Source of the DNA: Hyphomicrobiales bacterium
GTDB taxonomy: Bacteria > Pseudomonadota > Alphaproteobacteria > Rhizobiales > Rhizobiaceae
Length of the DNA: 64,000 nucleotides
NCBI GenBank assembly: GCA_900466875.1
Contig: UBNQ01000013.1
Span: forward strand, 183,096-247,095
Direction: 5' to 3'
Shown here in pieces: positions 23,482 to 33,656 of the stretch. A model generated the notes under the pieces. It was not told the origin of the DNA. It saw nothing but the letters and a program-made list of their open reading frames with translations, and did not search any database. The translations under genes and the position numbers were made by a program. Numbering within the stretch: position 1 is the stretch's first letter; each line of letters starts with the position of its first letter.

Positions 23482-23516
23482 GGCCCGCCTCGTTGGCTCA
23501 GGCCCGTTCGGCCCGA

Positions 23517-23693
23517 TTAATAGTAGGATACGTCCTGGTAACGACCGGACATCTGCGAATAGTTCATTTCCGACGGATCGGTCTTGTTCTGGTAGAGGGT
23601 AACCGTTGCCGTCAGCATTACGGCGATCATGGACGTCCATACGACGTTGATCATGGTAACCTTGTCGAGCATCATCGGGTTCCGCTTAAACAT
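23517..23693 (-). CDS. Small membrane protein, 58 aa
   Basis: Starts MFKRNPMMLDKVTM, with one hydrophobic segment (INVVWTSMIAVMLTATVTLY) and a polar Tyr-rich tail ending SGRYQDVSYY. The ATG at 23693 has AAGGA 8 bases upstream. No family recognised. Confidence 0.55.
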   Translation of the reverse strand: MFKRNPMMLDKVTMINVVWTSMIAVMLTATVTLYQNKTDPSEMNYSQMSGRYQDVSYY

Positions 23694-23826
23694 CTCCGCA
23701 TTCCTTCTTATTGGCCCAGGCGCATGAAGCGCACACAGGTTCCACCGCATTTTGAGAGAAACTTAACTGAACGCCTCTGAAGCCTGCCTGAAGGGCTCGT
23801 TCATCTGGCGTTCAGGTTTCCGGTCT

Positions 23827-23925
23827 TCAGGCCTCGTCCTGCTCCAGTGCGAAAAGCACGCTTTCGAGCGCGAAAGCAGCAAGAACAGCACCAAGGACAA
23901 CCAGAACCAGCATTTGTTTCTCCAT
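23827..23925 (-). CDS. Possible 32-aa membrane peptide
   Basis: A short frame MEKQMLVLVVLGAVLAAFAL followed by ESVLFALEQDEA forms one plausible membrane helix. There is no convincing ribosome site and no family match, so this is weakly supported. Confidence 0.25.
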   Translation of the reverse strand: MEKQMLVLVVLGAVLAAFALESVLFALEQDEA

Positions 23926-24104
23926 GAACGGACAGGAAGCCCTGCCACTGTCCGCAATAAAACAGACTGCCGCTGAAACGACCTTGAATGGCCCGTTCAT
24001 CTCGCATTCACGGCGTCGACTGGTCTCTACCCTTGCGAAGGAAGGGGTGACGTGACAAAAGGCCGTGGAATCTCAATCGGCAAAGTCAGGGGCTGGGCCT
24101 AGGC

Positions 24105-24599
24105 ATGACGACTGCTTTCTACCCAGGATCTTTCGATCCGATGACGAACGGGCATCTCGATGTTCTGGTCCAGGCATTGCAGGTTGCCGACCGCGTGATC
24201 GTGGCGATCGGCGTTCATCCGGGCAAGACACCGCTTTTTTCTTTCGAAGAGCGCGCCGAGCTGATCCGCGCTTCGCTGAAGGACAGCCTGCCGGAAAAGG
24301 TCGCCCATATAGACGTCGTCTCCTTTGATCGCCTCGTTGTCGATGCTGCCCGTGCCAATGGCGCGAAACTCCTCATCCGAGGGCTGCGCGACGGGACCGA
24401 TCTCGATTACGAAATGCAGATGGCCGGCATGAACCGCCAGATGGCGCCTGACATACAGACGGTCTTCCTGCCGGCGGGAACGGCGTCCCGGCCCATAACG
24501 GCCACATTGGTCCGCCAGATCGCCGCGATGGGCGGAGATGTTGCTGCTTTTGTGCCGCCAACGGTGCTTGCGGCCTTGAAATCGAAGTTTGCGCGCTGA
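24105..24599 (+). CDS. coaD: Phosphopantetheine adenylyltransferase
   Basis: The 164-residue product has the nucleotidyltransferase motif [16 protein letters not shown] (T-x-G-H) near the N terminus, [19 protein letters not shown] in the middle, and an ISSTLVR-like segment ([18 protein letters not shown]). It makes dephospho-CoA from phosphopantetheine and ATP in coenzyme A synthesis. Confidence 0.96.
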   Translation: MTTAFYPGSFDPMTNGHLDVLVQALQVADRVIVAIGVHPGKTPLFSFEERAELIRASLKDSLPEKVAHIDVVSFDRLVVDAARANGAKLLIRGLRDGTDLDYEMQMAGMNRQMAPDIQTVFLPAGTASRPITATLVRQIAAMGGDVAAFVPPTVLAALKSKFAR

Positions 24600-24624
24600 T
24601 TTGTTCAGAACCACGGAGTTTCAA

Positions 24625-25191
24625 ATGAAATTGCTTCACACTGCCTTTGCCGGTCTGGTCGCCTTCGCATCGATGGCGGGCGCTGCCCATGCCGATGATC
24701 TTCTGACGATCCAGTTGAAGGATGGCCCGGTCGTCATCAAGCTGGCCCCCGAAGTTGCGCCGAAGCATGTGGCCCAGATCGAAGCTCTGGCCTCCAAGGG
24801 CGAATACGACAATGTCGTCTTCCACCGCGTCATCGAGGGCTTCATGGCCCAGACCGGCGACGTCGAGTTCGGCAAGGAGGGTGGCCCGAAATTCAATCCG
24901 CAGCGCGCCGGCATGGGCGGTTCCGAACTGCCGGATATCCAGGCCGAATTCTCCAAGGTTCCGTTCAAGCGCGGCACCGTCGGCATGGCGCGTTCGCAGA
25001 GCCCGAATTCGGCCAATTCGCAGTTCTTCATCATGTTCGATGAAGGTGCGTTCCTGAACGGCCAGTACACGGTCGTCGGTCAGGTTGCGTCCGGCATGGA
25101 ATTCGTCGACAAGATCAAGCGCGGCGCGGGCAGCAATGGTGAAGTCACCAGCCCCGACAAGATGATCAAGGTCACTGTCACCAAGAAATAA
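24625..25191 (+). CDS. ppiA: Exported peptidyl-prolyl isomerase (cyclophilin)
   Basis: The 188-residue product has a signal peptide (cleavage likely after AHA near residue 23) and then a full cyclophilin domain with VVFHRVIEGFMAQTGDVE and RSQSPNSANSQFFIMFD. It is expected in the periplasm, catalysing proline isomerisation. A cytoplasmic paralogue follows directly, so this is a tandem duplication with one copy exported. Confidence 0.9.
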   Translation: MKLLHTAFAGLVAFASMAGAAHADDLLTIQLKDGPVVIKLAPEVAPKHVAQIEALASKGEYDNVVFHRVIEGFMAQTGDVEFGKEGGPKFNPQRAGMGGSELPDIQAEFSKVPFKRGTVGMARSQSPNSANSQFFIMFDEGAFLNGQYTVVGQVASGMEFVDKIKRGAGSNGEVTSPDKMIKVTVTKK

Positions 25192-25250
25192 CGGCGCACA
25201 GCCGCGATTTTTCACTGAAGAAAAGCCTGAAGACAAACAAGGAGAAGCAC

Positions 25251-25760
25251 ATGGCGGAGATCAAGGATCCCGAAAACACCCTCATCATGGAAACCACCAA
25301 GGGCAAGGTTGTGATCTCGCTTCTGCCGGACCTGGCGCCGGGCCATGTCGCCCGCATCAAGGAACTGGCCCGCGAAGAAGCCTATGACGGCGTGGTATTC
25401 CACCGTGTCATTCCTGACTTCATGGCCCAGACCGGTGACGTCAAGTTCGGCAAGAAGGGCGGCGAAAGCTTCAACCCGTCGCGCGCCGGCATGGGCGGTT
25501 CCGAAAAGCCGGACCTGCAGGCTGAATTCTCGGCTGTCCCGCATGTCCGCGGCACCTGCTCCATGGCTCGTTCGCAGAGCCCGAACTCGGCCAACTCGCA
25601 GTTTTTCATCTGCTTCACCGATGCTCCGTGGCTGAACAAGCAGTATTCTGTCTGGGGCCAGGTCATCGAGGGCATGGACATCATCGACACGATCAAGAAG
25701 GGCGAACCGGTCCAGGATCCGGATTCGATCGTCTCGGTCCGCGTCGCAGCCGACGTTTAA
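25251..25760 (+). CDS. ppiB: Cytoplasmic peptidyl-prolyl isomerase (cyclophilin)
   Basis: The 169-residue product has no signal peptide and the cyclophilin core VVFHRVIPDFMAQTGDVK and RSQSPNSANSQFFICFTD. It is closely similar to the upstream exported copy. The start follows AAGGAG. Confidence 0.92.
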   Translation: MAEIKDPENTLIMETTKGKVVISLLPDLAPGHVARIKELAREEAYDGVVFHRVIPDFMAQTGDVKFGKKGGESFNPSRAGMGGSEKPDLQAEFSAVPHVRGTCSMARSQSPNSANSQFFICFTDAPWLNKQYSVWGQVIEGMDIIDTIKKGEPVQDPDSIVSVRVAADV

Positions 25761-25844
25761 GTCGAGTTTCCACTTTTGGCCCGCTCCGTCCTTTAAAAGG
25801 CGGGGCGGGCTTACGCGTTTCAAGAATAGGCCTGAAATTACGCC

Positions 25845-26927
25845 ATGCGTGTCGAACTTTTCGATTTCGATCTGCCGGAGGAAAGCATTGCGCTGCGGCC
25901 AGCGAGCCCGCGCGATAGTGCGCGCTTTCTCGTCGTACGCCCCGATGCGGAGCCTGTGCTTGCCGATCATCGCGTCTCGGAACTGGCGGATTTTCTGAAG
26001 CCTGGGGATGCGCTGGTGTTCAACGACACCAAGGTCATTCCGGCCCAGCTCGAAGGCATCAGACATCGGGAAGGTGCTGGCGGTCAGCAGGTTTCGGCCA
26101 CGCTGCATATGCGCACCGAACCCGATGTCTGGAAGGCATTCGCCAAGCCCGGCAAACGCATCAAGATCGGCGATCGCATCGAATTCGGTCACTCGGCAGG
26201 GACTTGCCTTCTCGGTTCGCTGATGGCGACGGTCGAGGAGAAAGGCGAGGGCGGCGAAGTCACGCTCCGCTTCGATCTGTCAGGTCCGGCGCTCGACGAG
26301 GCGATCATGTCCGTCGGCCACATCCCGCTGCCGCCCTATATTGCCGCCAAGCGCGCCGAGGACGAAAAGGACCGGCAGGATTATCAGACCATCTATGCCC
26401 GCGAGGACGGGGCTGTTGCAGCACCGACCGCAGGCCTGCATTTCACGCCCGATCTTTTCGCAAAGCTCGATGCCGCCGGTGTCGAACGGCATTTCGTCAC
26501 CCTCCATGTCGGCGCCGGCACGTTTCTGCCGATGAAGGTGGACGATACGGTCGACCATAAGATGCATCAGGAAATCGGCTATGTGAGCGCCGACACCGCC
26601 GAAAAGCTCAACGCCGTGAAGGCGAGGGGCGGGCGCATCGTCTGCGTCGGCACCACTTCCCTCCGGTTGATCGAAAGCGCTTCGGCCGATAATGGGACGA
26701 TAGAGCCCTGGAGCGGCGCGACCGGCATCTTCATCACGCCCGGTTACCGCTTCAAGGCGGTGGACATGCTGATGACCAATTTCCACCTGCCGAAATCCAC
26801 ACTGTTCATGCTCGTCTCGGCCTTTTGCGGCCTCGAGACGATGCAGGATGCCTATGCCCACGCCATAAAGACAGGCTATCGCTTTTATTCCTACGGCGAT
26901 TCCAGCCTGCTATTCCGGAAAGACTAG
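25845..26927 (+). CDS. queA: S-adenosylmethionine:tRNA ribosyltransferase-isomerase
   Basis: The 360-residue product has QueA motifs: [19 protein letters not shown] at the N terminus, [27 protein letters not shown], and the C-terminal [20 protein letters not shown]. It transfers and rearranges the ribosyl moiety of SAM onto the queuosine precursor in tRNA. Its stop is one base before the tgt start, so translation is probably coupled. Confidence 0.96.
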   Translation: MRVELFDFDLPEESIALRPASPRDSARFLVVRPDAEPVLADHRVSELADFLKPGDALVFNDTKVIPAQLEGIRHREGAGGQQVSATLHMRTEPDVWKAFAKPGKRIKIGDRIEFGHSAGTCLLGSLMATVEEKGEGGEVTLRFDLSGPALDEAIMSVGHIPLPPYIAAKRAEDEKDRQDYQTIYAREDGAVAAPTAGLHFTPDLFAKLDAAGVERHFVTLHVGAGTFLPMKVDDTVDHKMHQEIGYVSADTAEKLNAVKARGGRIVCVGTTSLRLIESASADNGTIEPWSGATGIFITPGYRFKAVDMLMTNFHLPKSTLFMLVSAFCGLETMQDAYAHAIKTGYRFYSYGDSSLLFRKD

Positions 26928-28061
26928 ATGAGCACCGAGAATTTCCAGTTCACCCTGAAGAAGACCGACGCCGGCGCGCGCCTTGGCGAAGTCTCCATGC
27001 CGCGCGGCGTGATCCGCACCCCGGCCTTCATGCCGGTCGGCACCGTCGGCACGGTCAAGGCCATGTATCTCGATCAGGTGAAGGATACCGGCGCCGATAT
27101 AATCCTCGGCAATACCTATCACCTGATGCTGCGCCCCGGTGCCGAGCGCGTCGCTCGCCTCGGCGGTTTGCACAAGCTGATCCGCTGGGATGGTCCGATG
27201 CTGACGGATTCCGGCGGTTTCCAGGTCATGTCGCTGTCCGGCCTGCGCAAGCTTGACGAAAAGGGTGTCACCTTCAAGAGCCATGTCGACGGTTCGCTGC
27301 ACCACATGTCGCCGGAGCGCTCGATCGAGATCCAGGGCCTCCTCGGTTCCGACATCCAGATGCAGCTCGACGAATGCGTAGCGCTACCTGCAGAGCCCAA
27401 GGAAATCGAGCGTGCGATGGAACTGTCGCTGCGCTGGGCCGAACGCTGCCGCGTCGCATTCGGTGAACAGCCCGGCAAGGCAATGTTCGGCATCGTCCAG
27501 GGCGGCGACCAGCCGCCTCTGCGCATCCGCTCGGCCGAAGGCCTGAAACAGCTCGATCTCAAGGGCTACGCGGTCGGCGGTCTGGCCGTCGGTGAGCCGC
27601 AGGATGTGATGCTTTCCATGCTGGAGACGACGCTTCCCGTTCTGCCGACCGAAAAGCCGCGTTACCTGATGGGCGTCGGTACCCCTGACGATATCCTGAA
27701 ATCGGTTGCCCGCGGTATCGACATGTTCGACTGCGTCATGCCGACCCGGTCTGGCCGCCATGGCCTGGCGTTTACCCGCCGCGGCCGCGTCAACATCCGC
27801 AACGCCCGCCATGCCGAAGACATGCGCCCGCTGGACGAGGAATCGAGCTGCCCGGCAGCACGTGATTACTCCCGCGCCTATCTGCACCATCTTGTCCGCT
27901 CCGACGAAGCGTTGGGCGGCATGCTGCTTTCCTGGAACAACCTGCATTATTACCAGGACCTGATGAAGGGCATCCGCCAGGCGATTGAGGAAAACCGGTT
28001 TGCCGATTTCTATGCCGAAACCCAGGAAGCCTGGGCCAAGGGCGATATCGATCCGGTCTGA
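26928..28061 (+). CDS. tgt: Queuine tRNA-ribosyltransferase
   Basis: The 377-residue TIM-barrel enzyme has the catalytic-base region [15 protein letters not shown] and the second Asp in the [16 protein letters not shown] segment. It exchanges guanine-34 for preQ1. The C-terminal zinc site is unusual: the usual C-x-C-x-x-C is replaced by S-S-C-P-A-A before [10 protein letters not shown], so only one of the three Cys ligands remains. It directly follows queA, as expected for the pathway. Confidence 0.95.
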   Translation: MSTENFQFTLKKTDAGARLGEVSMPRGVIRTPAFMPVGTVGTVKAMYLDQVKDTGADIILGNTYHLMLRPGAERVARLGGLHKLIRWDGPMLTDSGGFQVMSLSGLRKLDEKGVTFKSHVDGSLHHMSPERSIEIQGLLGSDIQMQLDECVALPAEPKEIERAMELSLRWAERCRVAFGEQPGKAMFGIVQGGDQPPLRIRSAEGLKQLDLKGYAVGGLAVGEPQDVMLSMLETTLPVLPTEKPRYLMGVGTPDDILKSVARGIDMFDCVMPTRSGRHGLAFTRRGRVNIRNARHAEDMRPLDEESSCPAARDYSRAYLHHLVRSDEALGGMLLSWNNLHYYQDLMKGIRQAIEENRFADFYAETQEAWAKGDIDPV

Positions 28062-28074
28062 GGAGCTTTGCGAC

Positions 28075-28632
28075 GTGGGCGGTGAGGACGCAGAGGATCA
28101 GGCAACCGGCGTCACCGCGCGTATGCTGAGCTGGGCACGCAATTCCGCCATCTACCGGCTGTCGCGCCGGATGATGTCGGAGCGTGAACTGGCCGATGCC
28201 ATAAAGCGCAAGGCGAAGCAGAAGTTTGAAGGTATTTCCGACGAAGACCTGCAGGTTCTGGCAACGACCGCACTCGAATGCGGCCGTACCCTCGGTTGCC
28301 TCGATGATGAAAACTATGCTGAGATCAAGGTCCGTTCCGGCATCAGGACCGGCCGTTCCCGGCGAATGCTTCAACGCAAGCTGCAAGAGAAGGGCATAGC
28401 ATCGGAAATCGCTGCGGCTGCTCTTCAGGATATCGATGACCTTCACGCCGCACTTGCCTATGCGCGACGTCGTGGTTTCGGACCCTATCGGCGCGAGGAC
28501 GCCGATGAGAAGAGGACCATCAAGGAACTGTCCTCATTCGCGCGCAATGGCTTCAGTCAGGATGTCGCCCGGCGCGTCATAGGGCTTACCCGGGACGATG
28601 CAGACGAGATGACGTCGACTGCGCCGCAGTAG
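28075..28632 (+). CDS. recX: RecX family regulatory protein
   Basis: The 185-residue product has RecX-type helical repeats, with ERELADAIKRKAKQKF and GIASEIAAAALQDID. RecX binds and inhibits RecA filaments. The GTG at 28075 is preceded by GAGGAG at 9 bases; the frame extends further into tgt but has no better start. Here recX is separated from recA and follows tgt. Confidence 0.78.
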   Translation: MGGEDAEDQATGVTARMLSWARNSAIYRLSRRMMSERELADAIKRKAKQKFEGISDEDLQVLATTALECGRTLGCLDDENYAEIKVRSGIRTGRSRRMLQRKLQEKGIASEIAAAALQDIDDLHAALAYARRRGFGPYRREDADEKRTIKELSSFARNGFSQDVARRVIGLTRDDADEMTSTAPQ

Positions 28633-28645
28633 CCGCAGCAATTTG

Positions 28646-29071
28646 TCAAATGCCGGTGCTGGTAGAGTTTTTCATCATCCTGACGCCGTTCACCTTGTAG
28701 CTGCCGTCATCCATCAGCCGCATCTCGTAAATCGCGGTCCAGTCTTTTCCGCCTGGGCCGGTAATCATCACTTCCTGAAACACCATTTCCCCGCCGCCGA
28801 CCAGTTTCGAGCGGCCGAAGGCGTAGTTTCCGGCGTGATAGACCGCTTCGTAATTCTTCTGCACCATCGTCAGAAACGTATCCTTGTCGGGATACATCAT
28901 GCGGATATCGGGTGAGGCATAGGAGTAGGCCTTTTCAGCATCGTCCTGCATCAGAGCACTGATCTGGCCCGCGATGACGGCCTGGGCCTCCATGGCGGGA
29001 TCCTCGGCGTAAACGATAGGTGGAGCGACAAGCACCAGAGTGGCAACGAGAGAAGCAAAGCGAGCAACCAT
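28646..29071 (-). CDS. Secreted DUF4864 family protein
   Basis: The 141-residue product has a signal peptide (residues about 1-22, ending VYAE) and a DUF4864-like domain with AGQISALMQDDAEKAYSYAS and YPDKDTFLTMVQKNYEAVYH. It is likely periplasmic and of unknown function. The ATG at 29071 has GGAG 8 bases upstream. It is convergent with recX. Confidence 0.78.
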   Translation of the reverse strand: MVARFASLVATLVLVAPPIVYAEDPAMEAQAVIAGQISALMQDDAEKAYSYASPDIRMMYPDKDTFLTMVQKNYEAVYHAGNYAFGRSKLVGGGEMVFQEVMITGPGGKDWTAIYEMRLMDDGSYKVNGVRMMKNSTSTGI

Positions 29072-29269
29072 CAGACGTTCTCCAGTTAGGAGAAGGATGG
29101 TAGCGCGTTTCCTTCTGCTGAAAAGATGAGCGTGTGGATTTTTTCGGCAGATCGCGGGAAATTGAATCAGTGGTTTTCTTGTGCAGGGCAGGGTCCCGTC
29201 ATACGCGCTTGTCCTTCTGATGCCCTGCTGCGACGAATGCCATGACTGATTCGATCGGATAATCCTGTA

Positions 29270-30415
29270 ATGACCTTGCTGCCCCCGGCTTTGCTCTATT
29301 TCAGCAATGCCATCCTCTTCATTTCGTTGTTCACGCGCCTTCCTTCCATTCAGGAATCCCTTGGGGTCGACAAGGCGGTGCTCGGATTGGCACTGCTCAG
29401 CGCACCGGTCGGAACCTTCCTGGCGTTGCCGCTGGCAGGCCGCATTACCGACCGCCTGACCCCGCGTCTGACCGCCGTCATCATGCTGCCGATCGTCGCG
29501 CTTCTGAGCCCGCTGCTGACGATCCTGCCGCTGCCGGGTTTCGTTTTCTGCTTCTTTCTCTTCGGTTTTTTCCGCACGATTTTCGACGTCTCCGCAAACA
29601 TGATATCCGCCGGCATCGAGGCGCGCACCGGCGCCAAGGTCTTGTCGCGCAGCCACGGATTCTGGTCTATCGGACTTCTGGTCGGTTCGCTCGCATCCGG
29701 TTTCATGGCCGAGGAGGGGATTTCGCCGCCGATCCAGCAAAGCATGGCGGCCGGCCTCGTTTTTCTTGCCTGCCTGACCGTCTTTCTCGTGACCCCGGCC
29801 GATCCGCCGGCTGTTCCGGTCGCAAGGCGGCGCTCGGCTTACGTTCTGCCGGACCGCACCATTCTGCTGATCTGCATTATGGTCTTCGGCCTCTGCATCG
29901 TCGAGGGCGCGATCTACGATTGGGGGATCTTCTTCCTGCGCGAGGAATTGCGCGTCGATCCGGCTCTTGCCGGCACACTTTTTGCTGCCTTCACCATCGG
30001 CATGGGTCTAACCCGCATGGTGGGCGATATGCTGCGGGATCGTTTGGGCGCATTGGCATTGATTCGCATGTCGGCGATCACGGTCGCGATCGGCATCGTG
30101 CTGCTGGTCACGTCCCCATCCTATATATTCGCGGGTTTCGCACTCTTCCTGATCGGGTGCGGCATTGCGCTGGCCTTTCCGCTTGCGGTCGCCACCACGA
30201 TTGCGCTTGGCAAGGGGCAGCCTTCGGAAAACCTTGCGGCACTGTCGCTGACGCTGATGCTCTCCACGATCGGCATTCCGCCACTCTTGGGCTTTATCGC
30301 CGAGCATGTGAGCCTCTCGGCAACCTTCCTTGTGCTTCTGCCCTGCGTATTCGTCAGTTTCCTGATGGCGCCGGTAGCTGAAGGAAAACGGCCGTTCCGG
30401 CTTAGAAAACAATAG
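29270..30415 (+). CDS. Major facilitator superfamily transporter
   Basis: The 381-residue product is hydrophobic with about 12 predicted membrane segments and a GRITDRLTPR loop typical of MFS helix 2-3. A GAIYDWGIFFLREEL segment resembles the YbjJ-like MFS group. The substrate is unknown. Confidence 0.85.
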   Translation: MTLLPPALLYFSNAILFISLFTRLPSIQESLGVDKAVLGLALLSAPVGTFLALPLAGRITDRLTPRLTAVIMLPIVALLSPLLTILPLPGFVFCFFLFGFFRTIFDVSANMISAGIEARTGAKVLSRSHGFWSIGLLVGSLASGFMAEEGISPPIQQSMAAGLVFLACLTVFLVTPADPPAVPVARRRSAYVLPDRTILLICIMVFGLCIVEGAIYDWGIFFLREELRVDPALAGTLFAAFTIGMGLTRMVGDMLRDRLGALALIRMSAITVAIGIVLLVTSPSYIFAGFALFLIGCGIALAFPLAVATTIALGKGQPSENLAALSLTLMLSTIGIPPLLGFIAEHVSLSATFLVLLPCVFVSFLMAPVAEGKRPFRLRKQ

Positions 30416-30653
30416 CTGTGGGCAAGGCGGGCAGGGGCGATGAAACCGTTAAGCGGTGCCCATAATTGGCCATAAGATTGGGTAAGGGGTTGAGCCGGTA
30501 AGGCTTAGCGCCTACGAATAGAGCAATTCTGGCAGAAGTCGGAACCGGTTTTGCACCAGGAATTGCATTAAAGCAGGAATATGGAGCGGTTTCGCGTTTC
30601 GAAGAGAGGCGTAAATGCTCCAAGCATGAAATGCCGAAGACAGGTGACGCTCC

Positions 30654-31238
30654 TTGATCGACCCCTATGACATTCTGGGCCTTTCGCGAGACGCAGATAG
30701 TGCGGCCGTAAAAACCGCCTACAGGAAGCGTGTGAAAACGGCCCATCCGGACGCCGGTGGCGATCAAGAGGCTTTCGGCAATCTGAAAATTGCCTATGAA
30801 CTGCTGCTCGATCCCGTCCGCCGCAAAGTTTTCGACGATACTGGCTATGACCCCGATCTGGCCGATACCAAGGACCTGCAAGGCCTCGTCATTCTGGAAA
30901 CGCTCGTCAACGAGATGATCCTCGATGAACGCGAGCCGGGCTCCTTCGACCCCGTCGCCTCGATGCGCCGTAAGCTGACCGACCGAATCGTTACGGCGCG
31001 CTTCCACATTTTGGAAATGGAGCGGCATCGGGCCCGCATCCGCAATCATATGGACCGGATGGGCCGAAAGCCGGGAACAGACGTTCTCGGGCGCATGCTG
31101 AAGTCTCGCTGCGAGACGATCGGCGATGCGATCTCTAAATCCGAGACGGAGATCAAGACGATCGAACAGGCCTATGGCATGCTCGACGGTTATGCCTATG
31201 AACTCGAAATCCCCGAGGTGAAGGACGCAGCCGAATAG
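30654..31238 (+). CDS. J-domain (DnaJ-like) protein
   Basis: The 194-residue product has an N-terminal J domain (residues 1-65) with the HPD motif in KTAHPDAGGDQEAF, and a novel helical C-terminal part without Gly/Phe or zinc regions, so it is a class III J protein. It should stimulate an Hsp70 ATPase. The start is a TTG preceded by AGGTGA. Confidence 0.85.
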   Translation: MIDPYDILGLSRDADSAAVKTAYRKRVKTAHPDAGGDQEAFGNLKIAYELLLDPVRRKVFDDTGYDPDLADTKDLQGLVILETLVNEMILDEREPGSFDPVASMRRKLTDRIVTARFHILEMERHRARIRNHMDRMGRKPGTDVLGRMLKSRCETIGDAISKSETEIKTIEQAYGMLDGYAYELEIPEVKDAAE

Positions 31239-31287
31239 GCGCGACCGTTCATCATCCAGCCTCTGAACCGAATTCCGGAGATCTCTG

Positions 31288-31779
31288 ATGTCCCTCACCA
31301 TTCGCCCCGCCACGCGCGGCGATGCGGCCACACTGCTTGGCTTCATCCGCGAGCTGGCGATCTATGAAAAGGCCGAGCACGAAGTGGCGGCAACCGTCGA
31401 GACGATCGGAGAGTCGATCTTCGGTCCGCGCTCGGTGACCAAGGCCCTTATCTGCGAACGGGATGGGCAGGCGGTCGGCATGGCGATCTGGTTCTTCAAC
31501 TATTCCACTTGGCAGGCACGCAACGGCCTGTATCTCGAAGATCTCTATGTCACCCCGAGTGCGCGTGGCCTCGGCGCCGGAAAGGCACTGCTGCAACGGC
31601 TGGCGCAGATCTCACTGGAGAATGGCTGCGGTCGCTTCGAATGGAGCGTTCTCGACTGGAACGAACCAGCGATCAAGGTCTATGACGCCATCGGCGCAGA
31701 GCCACAAACCGAATGGATCCGCTACCGGCTTACCGGCGACGCTCTGGTGGATTTCGCCGAAAAACGGGCAGGGCGCTGA
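31288..31779 (+). CDS. GNAT family N-acetyltransferase
   Basis: The 163-residue product has the GNAT fold with the acetyl-CoA site LYLEDLYVTPSARGLGAGKA and a terminal SVLDWNEPAIKVYDAIGAEP segment. Sequence style is close to diamine/thialysine acetyltransferases, but the substrate cannot be assigned. Confidence 0.88.
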   Translation: MSLTIRPATRGDAATLLGFIRELAIYEKAEHEVAATVETIGESIFGPRSVTKALICERDGQAVGMAIWFFNYSTWQARNGLYLEDLYVTPSARGLGAGKALLQRLAQISLENGCGRFEWSVLDWNEPAIKVYDAIGAEPQTEWIRYRLTGDALVDFAEKRAGR

Positions 31780-31916
31780 CTACCGAACCGGCGCGGAGGA
31801 AACAGCGATGCCAGCAATGCGACTGACCGTCGTTTTTTATGATGCTTCCGGGAACTGTCATAATGCCGATAGGCTCGCCTTCGTATGACCACTGCTTTCC
31901 CAGAGAGGTCCTCGAT

Positions 31917-32606
31917 ATGCGCGTACCGGATTATCCTTCAGTCGATTCAAAAAAATGGTCGGACGTCGACGGCTATTTTTCCAGGCTTCTGGCGCCGGAG
32001 GACGATCTGCTCAAGCTGGCCCTGGATGAAAATGCCAAGGCCGGAATGCCTGCGCATGATGTTTCCGCATCCCAGGGCAAGATGTTGGCACTTTTCATCG
32101 CAATGACGGGCGCGTCGCGTGTTTTGGAGATCGGCACGCTCGGCGGCTACAGCACGATCTGGGTGGCTCGCGCTTTGCCCGAAGGCGGCAGGCTCACGAC
32201 GATCGAGGCAAATGAGCGCCATGCGGCCGTCGCAAGATCCAATATCGAGCGGGCAGGGCTTTTCGATCGGGTCGACCTTCATGTCGGTGCGGCTCTCGAC
32301 GTTCTGCCGAATATCGAGAGAGAGATAGACACGCCTTTCGACCTGATCTTCATCGATGCCGACAAGCCCAACAATCCGAACTATCTGGAATGGTCTCTGA
32401 AGCTGTCGCGGCCCGGCACTGTCATCATCGCCGACAATGTCGTGCGCGGCGGGGCGGTCGCAGATCCGGATAGCGAGGATGCGAATGTCCGCGGGGTGCG
32501 CGCGTTCTTGTCAATGGTCGCGAAAAATCCCCGTCTGGATGCAACCGCGATCCAGACGGTCGGCGAGAAGGGTTGGGACGGGTTTGCCCTGATCCGCGTG
32601 AAGTAG
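31917..32606 (+). CDS. SAM-dependent O-methyltransferase (family 3)
   Basis: The 229-residue product has the SAM-binding VLEIGTLGGYSTIWVARALP motif and the metal-binding DLIFIDADKPNNPNYLEWSL region of the catechol/caffeoyl-CoA O-methyltransferase family. The ATG at 31917 (MRVPDYPSVDS) fits the family start; upstream residues in the frame look non-coding. Confidence 0.88.
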   Translation: MRVPDYPSVDSKKWSDVDGYFSRLLAPEDDLLKLALDENAKAGMPAHDVSASQGKMLALFIAMTGASRVLEIGTLGGYSTIWVARALPEGGRLTTIEANERHAAVARSNIERAGLFDRVDLHVGAALDVLPNIEREIDTPFDLIFIDADKPNNPNYLEWSLKLSRPGTVIIADNVVRGGAVADPDSEDANVRGVRAFLSMVAKNPRLDATAIQTVGEKGWDGFALIRVK

Positions 32607-32719
32607 CCGGATATCGACGAAGTGCCTCATACGAAGCATCACCGAAAGAAGGGCGTACGATACCGGCTCCCGATCGGCCATCCGGCCGAAATTGGCAGGC
32701 TCTTCGACGGAAAAGCTTG

Positions 32720-33244
32720 TCAGGCCGTCCTGAAGCCTTCGTCACGCGGCACCTGACCGTCCGGCGTCAGGTCGTCGACCGCGCGAGGAAGGTCCTTGCT
32801 CAGGCGCGAGAGGATTTCCTCTCGTGACAGACCGGTCTTGGTGGCAAGCTCGTCGAGCACATCCGGCCCGATCGCTTGCTCAAGCTGATCTCCGTCGATG
32901 TCCTCGTTGGTGCCCGGCTTGACCCAGGACTCTGCCTTCTCGCCAAGTCCGTTCTGCTGGAACGTCTTCAGGAGGTCGCCCAGACCGCCGCTTACAATCC
33001 CGCCCGACGTCAGTCCGCCCAGAATGCCGCCGAGACCGCCGGCGCCACCGCCGCCAGTAAGCTTGCCCAACAGGTCGTCGAGACCTCCCGTTTGCGGTTG
33101 CTGCGCCGTCGCGTCCGGGGTCGTGCCGGCGCCTGAAGGTTGTGGGTTCTGTATGCCCCTCAGGATCTCTGCAATCTTGTCTCTGTTCTGATATCCGGCG
33201 ACCGCAAGGACACCGAGCAGTGCTTTGAGTTGACCACTTACCAT
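32720..33244 (-). CDS. DUF937 (YidB-like) family protein
   Basis: The 174-residue product has an N-terminal LKALLGVLAVAGYQNRDKI, a Gly-rich middle (GGGGAGGLGGILGGLTSGG) and a C-terminal EQAIGPDVLDELATKTGL helix pair, which match DUF937. Function is unknown. Confidence 0.8.
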   Translation of the reverse strand: MVSGQLKALLGVLAVAGYQNRDKIAEILRGIQNPQPSGAGTTPDATAQQPQTGGLDDLLGKLTGGGGAGGLGGILGGLTSGGIVSGGLGDLLKTFQQNGLGEKAESWVKPGTNEDIDGDQLEQAIGPDVLDELATKTGLSREEILSRLSKDLPRAVDDLTPDGQVPRDEGFRTA

Positions 33245-33656
33245 GACTTTTCCTCCATTCCGTGGGCCTCAGGAGAGGCCCCGACAGATCCCAGTCCGCA
33301 GCGTCGAAACGACCGCTCATCTCGATCGTTCCGGCACAGCACGAAAAACGGCATGTAGAATTCAATGGGTATCAGATAAGGCAAAAATCGAAATGCTGTC
33401 GCTGCGGAAGCCAGGAGCCATCCGCGTCACTGAGTTCATTTAGAAGCGTCTGATGTAATTTCCAGTGACGTGGTGAAGTCTGTTTCTTTTGCGAGGGAAA
33501 GGCATCGGGAAGTTTGCATAATCCACCGCGGCGCGATCATTGTGAGTTTACCCTTGCACCCCACTCGATCATACACGAAGATCGCATAAGATAGATTATG
33601 GAACTTATCGATATACCAGACATGCTGATAGCTTGGCGGCATTGGCTAAAGTTCTC
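33245..33656. other. Gene-free gap of about 410 bp
   Basis: Between the DUF937 gene and the metallo-hydrolase I see no convincing gene. A 68-codon minus-strand frame (33436-33642) has no recognisable family and no good ribosome site. Confidence 0.4.
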
